Below are positions 55,036 to 63,578 of a stretch of 64,000 nt of DNA, piece after piece (position 1 is the stretch's first letter; the number at the start of each line of letters is the position of its first letter). Position numbers and translations under genes: made by a program. The notes beneath the pieces are model-generated. The model did no database searches. It had not been told where the DNA came from and saw nothing but the letters and a program-made list of their open reading frames with translations. Source of the stretch: Pseudobacter sp. (GTDB lineage Bacteria; Bacteroidota; Bacteroidia; Chitinophagales; Chitinophagaceae); contig JAFIGX010000003.1 of NCBI GenBank assembly GCA_017849455.1, positions 186,001-250,000 of the forward strand. The letters run 5' to 3'.

Positions 55036-56421
55036 CTAAAGCGATTTAACCTCCAATGGTTCTGTAATCGTAGTACCAGCTCCTGCATCTTTGCCACTTA
55101 GTTTTTCTTCCATTTTTTCTAATGAAACGCCTTTGGTTTCCGGCATTTTGAATATTGCCCAAAGCAGTTGTAACAGCATCATGAACATGAAGAACAGGAA
55201 TATTTTTGCAGGACCTATCGATGGGTTGTTGGCAAAAAAAGGAAACACACTGGTAATCACAGCCGCCATGATCCAGTGCACAGAGCTGCCTAATGATTGG
55301 CCGTAGGAACGTACCTGGTTCGGGAAAATTTCTGAAATGAACACCCAGATCACTGCGCCCTGCCCAATAGCATGCGATGCGATGAACACAAATACCAGCA
55401 CAGGTACGATCATGCCGCCGAGGTATTGATACTGAAAAGCGGCGGCAATGGCTCCCAGGGACAGGATGTACCCCAGTGAACCGAGAAGCATCAGCTTTTT
55501 ACGACCAATACGGTCTATAAGATAGAGCCCCAGCATGGTAAAAACCAGGTTCACAAGTCCCACACCGGCACTTTGTAAAAAAGCAGCACTCTTTCCCAAC
55601 CCGGCTAATTCGAATACCCGTGGAGCAAAGTAGATGATGGCATTAATACCCGACAACTGGTTGAACAAAGCGACCAGTACCGCCATGACAATAGGCCGGG
55701 CATATTTTTTTGAAAGAAAATCTGAAAGACGGGCTTTTTTGTGATCTTCAGCAACGGACGCCTGAATGGAACGTATGGCCTCATCCACTCCTTCGGGATC
55801 GGAGACCCTTAATATTTCCCGGGCCTGGTTATAATCGTTCTTATGCACCATTAACCACCGTGGGCTTTCCGGAACAAAATAAAGCAGGGCAACGAAGAGG
55901 GCGGCGGGGGCGGTCAGTATGCCAAGCATCCAACGCCAGGCTTCATTGCCTGATGCCGCTAAAAAATAATTGGAAAAATACGCAAGCAGGATACCAAGTA
56001 CAATATTGAACTGGAATGCAGCTACCAGTTTTCCCCTGTTTTTGGCCGGGGCGATCTCAGAAATAAACATTGGCGCTACCACCGATGAAGCTCCTACACC
56101 CAAGCCGCCCAGAAAGCGGAACGCCATAAAAGTTACCACATCATGCGCCAGGGCAGAACCCAAAGCAGATGCCAGAAATAAGATGCCGATCCACCATAAC
56201 ACCTTTTTCCGGCCATACTTTTCAGCCGGAATACCGCCAAAAAGAGCTCCTATAATTGTTCCATATAAAGCAGCGGCAAGCGCCTGGCCATGCAATACAT
56301 CACTTAAGTTCCAGATTTTCTGTATCTGTTGCTCGGCGCCGGAGATGACCGCCACATCCATTCCAAATAGCAGGCCTCCCAGCGCAATAACTACGCTCCA
56401 GAAGAAGGTTTTACTTTTCAT
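55036..56421 (-). CDS. MFS sugar/H+ symporter (sugar porter family)
   Basis: 461 residues with 12 membrane helices and sugar-porter signatures (LLFGMDVAVISGAEQQ, GGIPAEKYGRKKVLWW, FRFLGGLGVGASSVVAPMFISEIAPAKNRGK, VPESPRWLM, NQLSGINAIIYFAPRVF, PETKG). It should carry monosaccharide, probably fructose, over the inner membrane. First gene of the operon; it is divergent from the hybrid regulator with about 225 bp between them. Confidence 0.95.
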   Translation of the reverse strand: MKSKTFFWSVVIALGGLLFGMDVAVISGAEQQIQKIWNLSDVLHGQALAAALYGTIIGALFGGIPAEKYGRKKVLWWIGILFLASALGSALAHDVVTFMAFRFLGGLGVGASSVVAPMFISEIAPAKNRGKLVAAFQFNIVLGILLAYFSNYFLAASGNEAWRWMLGILTAPAALFVALLYFVPESPRWLMVHKNDYNQAREILRVSDPEGVDEAIRSIQASVAEDHKKARLSDFLSKKYARPIVMAVLVALFNQLSGINAIIYFAPRVFELAGLGKSAAFLQSAGVGLVNLVFTMLGLYLIDRIGRKKLMLLGSLGYILSLGAIAAAFQYQYLGGMIVPVLVFVFIASHAIGQGAVIWVFISEIFPNQVRSYGQSLGSSVHWIMAAVITSVFPFFANNPSIGPAKIFLFFMFMMLLQLLWAIFKMPETKGVSLEKMEEKLSGKDAGAGTTITEPLEVKSL

Positions 56422-56646
56422 ATAACAAGCAATACTTTATTGTGGAATGAAAATAGAGTTAGACAGGGGTTCTCTTATTTTAATTTTGTATCTAATCCTT
56501 AAAAGGCTTTAAAAAACTTTTTTTATAGTCCTTTTAGGCTGATTAACAACTTGTTAAGGATGATCGAAGAAAACCTGAAGACATTGGATTTGTTATTTTG
56601 TATCACCTGGTTATAAAAACGTATCAGTTTTGATTTACATTTAGCT

Positions 56647-59427
56647 ATGCGATTGCCATTGCCTGATAGTAGTTTTATAAAACTTGCCTGTTTTATACCC
56701 TTTTTATTTTTTGCAGCTTGCAGGGGAAAGCAGGAAAAAACATATCTGATTGGTATATCGCAACCTGGGGATGCCGACGCATGGCGAAAAGAAATGAAAG
56801 ATGAAATCGACCGGGAACTGTCCTTTCATCCCAATTTTAAAATTATTTATCGCCAGGCAGATTATAACAGCGATAAACAGGTCCGGCAGATCAAAGAATT
56901 GGTGTCCCAAAAAATTGACCTGTTAATTATATCCCCCAACGAAGCTGCGCCGCTTACACCCAGCATCGATAGTTTAAATCAGTTGGGTATACCTGTTATT
57001 ACAGTAGACCGGGATATCAATTCCAACTCGTATACCACTTTTATTGGCGCCGATAATATCGAGGTAGGGAAACTGGCGGGCCGGTATGCTGCCGGTTTTT
57101 TAAATAAAAAAGGAAATATTATTGAAATAACCGGACTTCAATCTTCTACCCCCGCCCTACAACGTGAAAAAGGTTTTGGAGATGAAATAGCACATTACCC
57201 GCAAGTGCACCTCCAGATCATAGAAGGAGATTGGCTGGAAGGGAGTGTTGAGCGACAACTGCCCTTATTAAAAGAATCGCTGAGAAATACACAGCTTATT
57301 TTTGCGCACAACGATGTAATGGCCAATACCGCTGCTACCATTTGCAAACGCCTGGGCTTTCCCGACATTAAGATCATCGGAGTGGATGCACAGCCGGGAA
57401 CGGGGCTGACTTTTGTAGAAAATAAAACGCTGCTCGCTTCCGTGTTATACCCAACCGGTGGGGCCGAGGCCATAAGGGCTGCCGCAGAAATTTTAAATAA
57501 ACGGCAGGTCCCCAAAAGAGATTTTTTAAGGACCATTATTGTTGACAGTACCAATGTAGTGATGCTGCAGCAGCAGTTTAATAAAGTGATTGCACAACAA
57601 AAGGATATCCTGCGGCAAGACGGATTGTTAAAAGAGCAGGCCAAGACCTTTAAAACGCAGAAAAATTTAATACTGATTTTAATACCCACCCTTGTATTGT
57701 TGCTGATGTTGTCTGGCCTCCTGGTTTATTTAAGGAAAAAAAATATTAAGGCATATAAATTGTTACGCTCTCAAAACAACGAGATTCGCTCCCAGAGTGA
57801 GCAGATCAAAGCTATGGCTCAGCAGGTAGAGGCAGCCAGTGAACAGAAAATCAACTTTTTTACCAATATTTCGCACGAGCTGAAGACCCCGCTCACACTT
57901 ATTCTGGCACCGGCTGAAGAATCGTTGCGAGACCCTAAAACACCTTTGCATATCCGGTCGCAGTTTGCGCTTATTAAAAAAAGCGCTTCCCGTTTGTTGT
58001 TATTGGTAAATCAGCTAATGGATTTCAGGAAACTGGAGTTGAACAAGATGCGGTTGAATGTTCAGGAGATCGACATCGTATCTTTCATGAGCGATATAAT
58101 TAGTTCTTTTGACGGGTTAGCTAAACAGCATCACCTCGATTGCCGGCTCATTACCCGTGAAGCGTCATTAAAGCTCTGGATCGATCCGGAAAAGATTGAA
58201 AAAGTTTTTTTTAATATCCTTTCAAACGCTTTTAAGTTCACTGCCGACACCGGGCACATTTATGTTATCATTGAAAAAGATATCAGCGCCGGTATGGCCA
58301 TTATAAAAGTGGAAGACAGTGGTCAGGGACTGAGCAAACAGGATAAAGCACGCCTGTTCGAGTTTTTTTACCAGGGCGATGTGCAAAACCAAAACGGAAG
58401 CGGCATTGGCCTGGCTTTATCAAAAGAGCTGGTAGAGCTTCATAAAGGATCGATTGTGGTGGAAAGTGAAAAGAACAAAGGCGCTGTTTTTACGATCACA
58501 TTGCCCCTGGGTCATGCACATTATGCTAAAGAAGAGATCATACCTCCGGCCGATTGGGGGTATGACAGTGCTATCGATTCATGGATTGCCGATTTTAATA
58601 TGGAACCACGGGTAGCCGCTCTATCCGGAATGATGTCAATCGAAAAAGAATACGCCGAATACAAAGCCTATACTGTACTTATTGTAGAAGATAATGACGA
58701 TTTAAGATCGTTTCTTGCACAGCGCCTTCAAACACAATTTAATATTGTTACCGCAAAGAACGGCGCAGAAGGGATTGCAAAAACATTTGAGGAACTGCCG
58801 GATATTATTCTGTCGGATATTATGATGCCCGATACCGACGGGCTGCAACTGGTAAAGAAGGTAAAGACCGATATACGGACTGCACATATCCCTGTTGTCT
58901 TATTGACCGCAAAAACTACGGATGAAAATAAAGTAGCCGGACTAAAAACGAATGCCGACGCCTATCTTACCAAACCTTTTAATATTGAAGTATTGGAAGA
59001 AACACTCAAGAACCTGTTGGGGAACAGGCAACGTGTTAAAGAGCATATTGCAGCAGAAATACCTAAAGCCGTTCAATCGTCCGGTAATAAAAGTGAAAAA
59101 GTATTCATGGCCAGTTTTCATGCCATTATTGAAAACAACCTGGGCAATGAAAATTTTTCCATCCAAGACCTGTGCACTCAATTGCGTGTTTCAAAAATTC
59201 AGTTGTACCGGAAAACAAAATCCTTTCTGGATGTGAGCATTAATGAGTATATCCTTAATTTGCGTATACAAAAGGCGAAGTATTTAATACAACACCACAA
59301 CCTGTCGTTTGCCGAAATCGCTTTTCAATCCGGATTTTCCACTCCCTCTTATTTTTCTACCTCCTTTAAAAAAATAACCGGCGACACACCGAAATCCTAT
59401 AAAGAAAAATACGGCAGTAATGTGTAG
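56647..59427 (+). CDS. Hybrid two-component system regulator with periplasmic sugar-binding domain
   Basis: 926 residues: N-terminal signal/anchor (FIPFLFFAACRGK), a LacI-type periplasmic-binding domain (about 30-325, YLIGISQPGDADAWR, VITVDRDINSN, IFAHNDVMANTA), a membrane helix (about 340-360), HisKA with FFTNISHELKTPLT (His near 409), HATPase (about 510-625), receiver from about 676 (VLIVEDNDDLRSF, Asp in DIILSDIMMPD), and an AraC DNA-binding domain (about 828-926, FAEIAFQSGFSTPSYFSTSFKK). The architecture matches Bacteroides fructan regulators that bind monomeric fructose, so it is the likely activator of the divergent operon. Confidence 0.96.
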   Translation: MRLPLPDSSFIKLACFIPFLFFAACRGKQEKTYLIGISQPGDADAWRKEMKDEIDRELSFHPNFKIIYRQADYNSDKQVRQIKELVSQKIDLLIISPNEAAPLTPSIDSLNQLGIPVITVDRDINSNSYTTFIGADNIEVGKLAGRYAAGFLNKKGNIIEITGLQSSTPALQREKGFGDEIAHYPQVHLQIIEGDWLEGSVERQLPLLKESLRNTQLIFAHNDVMANTAATICKRLGFPDIKIIGVDAQPGTGLTFVENKTLLASVLYPTGGAEAIRAAAEILNKRQVPKRDFLRTIIVDSTNVVMLQQQFNKVIAQQKDILRQDGLLKEQAKTFKTQKNLILILIPTLVLLLMLSGLLVYLRKKNIKAYKLLRSQNNEIRSQSEQIKAMAQQVEAASEQKINFFTNISHELKTPLTLILAPAEESLRDPKTPLHIRSQFALIKKSASRLLLLVNQLMDFRKLELNKMRLNVQEIDIVSFMSDIISSFDGLAKQHHLDCRLITREASLKLWIDPEKIEKVFFNILSNAFKFTADTGHIYVIIEKDISAGMAIIKVEDSGQGLSKQDKARLFEFFYQGDVQNQNGSGIGLALSKELVELHKGSIVVESEKNKGAVFTITLPLGHAHYAKEEIIPPADWGYDSAIDSWIADFNMEPRVAALSGMMSIEKEYAEYKAYTVLIVEDNDDLRSFLAQRLQTQFNIVTAKNGAEGIAKTFEELPDIILSDIMMPDTDGLQLVKKVKTDIRTAHIPVVLLTAKTTDENKVAGLKTNADAYLTKPFNIEVLEETLKNLLGNRQRVKEHIAAEIPKAVQSSGNKSEKVFMASFHAIIENNLGNENFSIQDLCTQLRVSKIQLYRKTKSFLDVSINEYILNLRIQKAKYLIQHHNLSFAEIAFQSGFSTPSYFSTSFKKITGDTPKSYKEKYGSNV

Positions 59428-59639
59428 ATGAATTCCCGAATGGTTTGTTATGCTCTCCTGGGAAATAGCTCCGGTATATATTGAAAGGCCTGTTGAAGAA
59501 CAATAATGACCAGCAGTATACAGTCAAACAACACTCGATACCGGCTTTGCAAGTAAGTAAATGCCAGTCTCCAAAAACAATAAATACAAAAGAGATTCAT
59601 TTCATTTTAACCGACATTATTCGTTTTCAGATAGACATT

Positions 59640-61547
59640 TTAAACCTGTGATTTCAGGGTATCCTTTATACCTGATGTTGCTTTCTCCACCTTTTTTTTC
59701 TTTGCCTTTTTCGTTGGAGGTGTATTGGTTCCCGGGGTTTCTATTATTAGCTTGTAATTTCCCGCTTCCAATACATCAAAGCTTATTTGCCCATCGTAGC
59801 TAACCGTGAGGATTGTAAAATTTGTCACAGGAGGAACTCTGCCCAACTTCACATCGCAACCTTTTAGCGGCCCGCCCGCCGCCTTTGCAGATGATCCATA
59901 CAGAGGATTGTTTGCAGAGCTGCCGCCCTGATCATACAATGGGTTTTTCTTTGTTGAATCGGGGGTAGTTAGGGTGAATTGGTAGTTTCCAGGTTCCAGA
60001 TTGTTTAACAGCACTTCACCATTATCGCCGGAAACAGCTGTAATCAGTAGCCCGCCCGGAGGATTTTTCCCACCTTTTACAATAACGCCTTTTATGGGCT
60101 GACCTGGCCTTGCAAGGGCTGAGCCTGTGTACATGGGATTTTCACCGCTATGGCCACCGTTCTCATACAATGGGTTTTCGCCTTTTTGCATACCGGCGCT
60201 TACCTTTTCACCGAAACTTGCACCCTGTGTTTGCCTTGTGGTAGTTGGGGTCATTGACAACCGGCTGGGCATTTTCGTGGTACTGTCTGCTTTTACTACA
60301 GATTGAAGGTTTCCGGCGCTTTGCAGACCTCCATTTACTTTTTCACCAGAATCTCTATTCTGTGTTTGCCTTGTGGTGGTTGGGGTCATTGACAACCGGC
60401 TGGGCATACTGGAAACTTTCGCTGTGCTGTCTACTTTGCCTATTACTGGTTTAGCCTTTTGGGGGTCCCAGCCTCTAACTGCATCATGAGGGTCGCCCGC
60501 AGCCATTTCATTAGGTTGATTGTTTTCTGCGCCTGGTTGTCCTGCCATTGCGGCTCTTTGTTTGCGGCCGCCATGCCCATTGTCGAACGTATTTTTTATC
60601 CAGGTATAACGCAGGCCCAAATTGATGGAGGTTGTTTGCCAACGGCTATTGAAAGTTGTTGCTCTTGCAGCGCCGGCAGCGAACTGGTCGTAGCTATAAA
60701 CATTGCCGGCTGCTCCGCCACTTTGCGGCTTCCAGAAACTAAAATTGTTTTGTATAGACGGACCGAAGGCCATAGCACCTGCTGCAAATACCGAAAACTG
60801 TGTTGTAAAATGATAGCCCAATTCCACTTTAGGTTTCACAACAAAGCCCGATGCGGTATAATCTGTTGCAGTAATAAAAGGAATGGTTTTGCTTTCGGTA
60901 GTTTGCTTGGGATTTACAATTGTATTGGTAAGTGTATATCCTTTTCTACTCATGGAAACATAGCCTAACATAACAGAAGGCGAAACGGCTATTTTCCCAA
61001 AATTCCATTCCGCTTTAGGCCCGGCAAAAATTTGAAATGAATTTGCATAAAACTTGTACCTGTCTTTATTTTCAAACAAAGGGTTCGTGCCTCCATTTCC
61101 GTCCGATAGGAGAAAGGCGTTTGCATATAACGATTGTCCACCATCGGATTTTTGGTGTGCATAGTTTATGTCTGCTTCCACGCCTGCGGTGAAACTGTTT
61201 CGTATATTACTTCTGGGACTCCATACCAGGTTCGTGCCGTTATGGTCTTCCGCCTGTTGCCTATATATTAGGCTCCCGCTTTTCCGCTTTGTCCGATTCT
61301 GTCCTGAGAAAAACGGGATATAAACGCCGCCTTCCACATTCCAGCCGTTATCAATAAACGAGCTGTCTTTCATGTTGCCGGATGCAGACACAGCTCCACC
61401 GGAAATGAAAGCACTTATTTTATTTTTAACCGGTTTCACCGGCCCCGAAATACCTTTTTGATCAATGCTATTGTTTTCCTGGGAGTATGAGATGTGAGAG
61501 AAAAATAAGAAAGCACAAGTAATGAATGGTAAACAATTCGTTCCCAT
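59640..61547 (-). CDS. Outer-membrane barrel protein with C-terminal repeat region
   Basis: 635 residues with a signal peptide (FLFFSHISYSQ). The first half (about 35-330) shows barrel-like strands (AFISGGAVSASGNM, VEGGVYIPFF, FQIFAGPKAEWNFGKI). The second half is low-complexity and repetitive: two copies of a block containing SRLSMTPTTTRQTQ, four NPLY/NPMY motifs (ENPLYENGG, ENPMYTG, NPLYDQGG, NPLYGSS), and two segments ending in Cna-B/transthyretin-like strands (GEVLLNNLEPGNYQFTL; GQISFDVLEAGNYKLII). It may be a surface structural or adhesive protein. Family not recognised. Confidence 0.7.
   Translation of the reverse strand: MGTNCLPFITCAFLFFSHISYSQENNSIDQKGISGPVKPVKNKISAFISGGAVSASGNMKDSSFIDNGWNVEGGVYIPFFSGQNRTKRKSGSLIYRQQAEDHNGTNLVWSPRSNIRNSFTAGVEADINYAHQKSDGGQSLYANAFLLSDGNGGTNPLFENKDRYKFYANSFQIFAGPKAEWNFGKIAVSPSVMLGYVSMSRKGYTLTNTIVNPKQTTESKTIPFITATDYTASGFVVKPKVELGYHFTTQFSVFAAGAMAFGPSIQNNFSFWKPQSGGAAGNVYSYDQFAAGAARATTFNSRWQTTSINLGLRYTWIKNTFDNGHGGRKQRAAMAGQPGAENNQPNEMAAGDPHDAVRGWDPQKAKPVIGKVDSTAKVSSMPSRLSMTPTTTRQTQNRDSGEKVNGGLQSAGNLQSVVKADSTTKMPSRLSMTPTTTRQTQGASFGEKVSAGMQKGENPLYENGGHSGENPMYTGSALARPGQPIKGVIVKGGKNPPGGLLITAVSGDNGEVLLNNLEPGNYQFTLTTPDSTKKNPLYDQGGSSANNPLYGSSAKAAGGPLKGCDVKLGRVPPVTNFTILTVSYDGQISFDVLEAGNYKLIIETPGTNTPPTKKAKKKKVEKATSGIKDTLKSQV
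60225..60407. repeat. Two copies of a 48-bp direct repeat in the repeat-rich gene
   Basis: 60225-60272 and 60360-60407 differ at one base; the 135-nt offset equals 45 codons, so this is a recent in-frame duplication that encodes the repeated SRLSMTPTTTRQTQ blocks. Length variation at this site is possible. Confidence 0.85.
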
Positions 61548-61915
61548 GGAGTAAGGGTTTTATCAGCGAAGGGTTTGCTGTTTGGTATAGGGATTATCAT
61601 TCCACGTTAAGATAAACGGAAAAGCAGCCTTTATTAGTATGGGTTAAATATATTATTTCTATAGTCTTAAGAATAAGGATATTCCAAGATGTTTGTTGTC
61701 TTATTTATTGAAGGGCTGCATCCCCAAAAGAAGACTTCTTTACCATATAACGGCAAACCCCACCCAAACTACGTTCAGTTGCGCAGACATCATAACAGTT
61801 AGATTTGTAATAGGCCCTTTATTCAATTCAAAGGTCAATTTATTGGTTTCACTGTTAAAAACTAAAACAGATCTCATTGTTGGCGTCTTAAAATTCTTTG
61901 TTTTAAAACACCTGT
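61548..61915. other. Intergenic region without convincing genes
   Basis: About 370 bp between the repeat-rich gene and the Fic operator region. Short ORFs on both strands at about 61.7-61.95 kb mirror each other and lack recognisable motifs, so they are not called. Confidence 0.4.
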
Positions 61916-62011
61916 TTGCGGAGATTGAAGCATTTATTCTCCGCATTTATTGCGGATTTTTAGCTTGACTTTGCGGAGAATATGGAGTGTATTTACCGCA
62001 TATTATGCGGA
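61916..62011 (+). promoter_or_regulatory. Cluster of TGCGGAGA-type sites upstream of the Fic gene
   Basis: Five related sites in less than 100 bp: TTGCGGAGA (61916-61924), its inverse TTCTCCGCA (61937-61945), ATTGCGGAT (61948-61956), TTGCGGAGAA (61971-61980) and a near-palindrome around CCGCATATTATGCGG (61996-62010). They end 9 nt before the start codon at 62020. The encoded protein has a C-terminal winged-helix region, so autoregulation is plausible. Confidence 0.65.
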
Positions 62012-62019
62012 GATTAGAT

Positions 62020-63135
62020 ATGCATACGTATATCCATCAGCTTGAAAATTGGCCAAATTTTACCTGGAAACAAGACAAAATCGCTCTCAAATTGGCTAAA
62101 GTGCGTCACAATCAAGGGCGATTACTTGCCAGGATGGAAGGCATGGGGTTTCGCTTACAAGCCGAAGCCAACTTGCACACGCTTACGCTGGATGTTTTGA
62201 AATCAAGCGAGATCGAGGGCGAAATTTAAAATCCTGACCAGGTACGGTCATCTATCGCAAGAAGGCTCGGTATGGATATAGCTGGCCTTATTCCGGCAGA
62301 CCGGCATGTTGAAGGCATTGTAGAAATGATGCTAGACGCGACACAGAACTATAATGATCCCCTAACACATGGCAGATTGTATGGCTGGCATGCGGCTATG
62401 TTTCCGACTGGCCGAAGCGGCATGTATAAGATTGTCGTCGGCCATTATCGCAACAATACTCCTGATAACCCGATGCAAGTTGTATCGGGGCCGATGAGAA
62501 AGGAGAAGGTGCATTTTCAAGTTCCGGATCCCGATATTCTTCAGGATGAAATGACCCGACTGCTCGGCTGGTTTAATACCGATCATACGCTAGATCCGAT
62601 TTTTAAAACCGCTCTTGCGCATTTGTGGTTTGTGACTATTCACCCCTTTGATGACGGCAATGGCCGTATCGCGCGAGCCATTACTGATATGCAATTGTCA
62701 AAAGCGGATCAAAGTCAGCAACGTTTTTACAGTATGTCATCGCAAATTAGAGTCGAACGAAAAGCATACTATAAAGTACTCGAAAAAACACAAAAAGGGG
62801 CACTCGATGTAACAGTGTGGCTTGACTGGTTTTTAAGCTGCCTTGATCGTGCGTTGGCAAATACAAAAGAAACATTGGGCGGCGTTTTGCAAAAAGCCCG
62901 CTTCTGGGAAAAGCATTCCGTAACTGTATTAAACGATCGCCAAAGAGTCATGTTAAATAAATTGCTGGATGGGTTTGAAGGAAAATTGACTTCTTCCAAA
63001 TGGGCGAAAATCACGAAAACCTCGCAGGACACGGCGGGTCGGGATATTAATGATCTTCTCAATAAAGAAATTCTAATAAAGGAACCTGGCGGCGGAAGAA
63101 GTACAAGCTATATCCTCAAAGATATAGCAGACTAA
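62020..63135 (+). pseudogene. Fic-domain AMP-transferase gene interrupted by an in-frame TAA
   Basis: The ATG at 62020 begins MHTYIHQLENWPNFTWKQDK, a DUF4172-type N terminus, carrying the inhibitory motif S-x-x-x-E-G (Ser62 to Gly67 in SSEIEGE). Codon 70 is TAA (62227-62229), where related proteins have Leu; the same frame continues NPDQVRSSIARRLGMD and on through the catalytic HPFDDGNGRIARA (His near 208) to a C-terminal winged helix (WAKITKTSQDTAGRDINDLL) and stop at 63135. An ATG at 62272 (MDIAGLIPADRHVEG) could start the downstream part. The catalytic loop is intact. It could be a recent pseudogene or two proteins in one transcript. Confidence 0.85.
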
Positions 63136-63181
63136 TTGCAAGCTGCGGCTTCCTTTCCTCCCAATTTATGCCGAAATATCA

Positions 63182-63293
63182 GTCCGGTAAATCAGTAAAA
63201 GCGATCAAATCTTCAGCTAATTGGTTCAAGAACTGTCTAACAGGAGGAGCGAGCATGACAAAATGAAAAAGATCGCCAATGGCGGCCTTTTGT
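63182..63293 (+). repeat. tRNA-Asn-3'-like cassette with terminator, copy C
   Basis: It contains AAAGCGATCAAATC, then CTAATTGGTTCAAG + AACTG + TCTAACAGGAGGAGC, and a GATCGCC/GGCGGCC-type hairpin followed by T residues (63269-63293). Over about 110 nt it aligns with copy A at 34842, including the hairpin. Its reading SGKSVKAIKSSANWFKNC parallels the other copies. It lies 46 bp after the Fic gene and could be the distal boundary of the island that starts at tRNA-Asn. Confidence 0.7.
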
Positions 63294-63578
63294 GTTTTCA
63301 AACAATTTGAAAAAGGAGGAGACTATCTTTGGATTAGTTTTAGGTTGAACTGCACCATCTTCAATTTCAAACTTCCCTTAAAACCCACTTATCAAACTCT
63401 GCAAATTTGCAATTCATGAATTGTGAATTCAGAGCATCCCCTTCAGTGCTTTTGTTTGTATTTTAAGTCTGTTTACGTTTAGTAAACAAATTACTTTTTG
63501 CAATCAAAAGTTTGTCGGGGTTATTCTGATAGGCTGTTTGTTTATGCTTCGAGTATTTTACAGAAATACATCAGCATG

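Noticed and set aside
61693..61968. Opposed short open frames on both strands upstream of the Fic gene
   Set aside because: They mirror each other, overlap the operator-like array and lack any motif or signal peptide.
61916..62011. Possible CRISPR-like array from the repeated TGCGGAGA words
   Set aside because: Units are too short, irregularly spaced and in both orientations, which fits operator sites and not CRISPR repeats.
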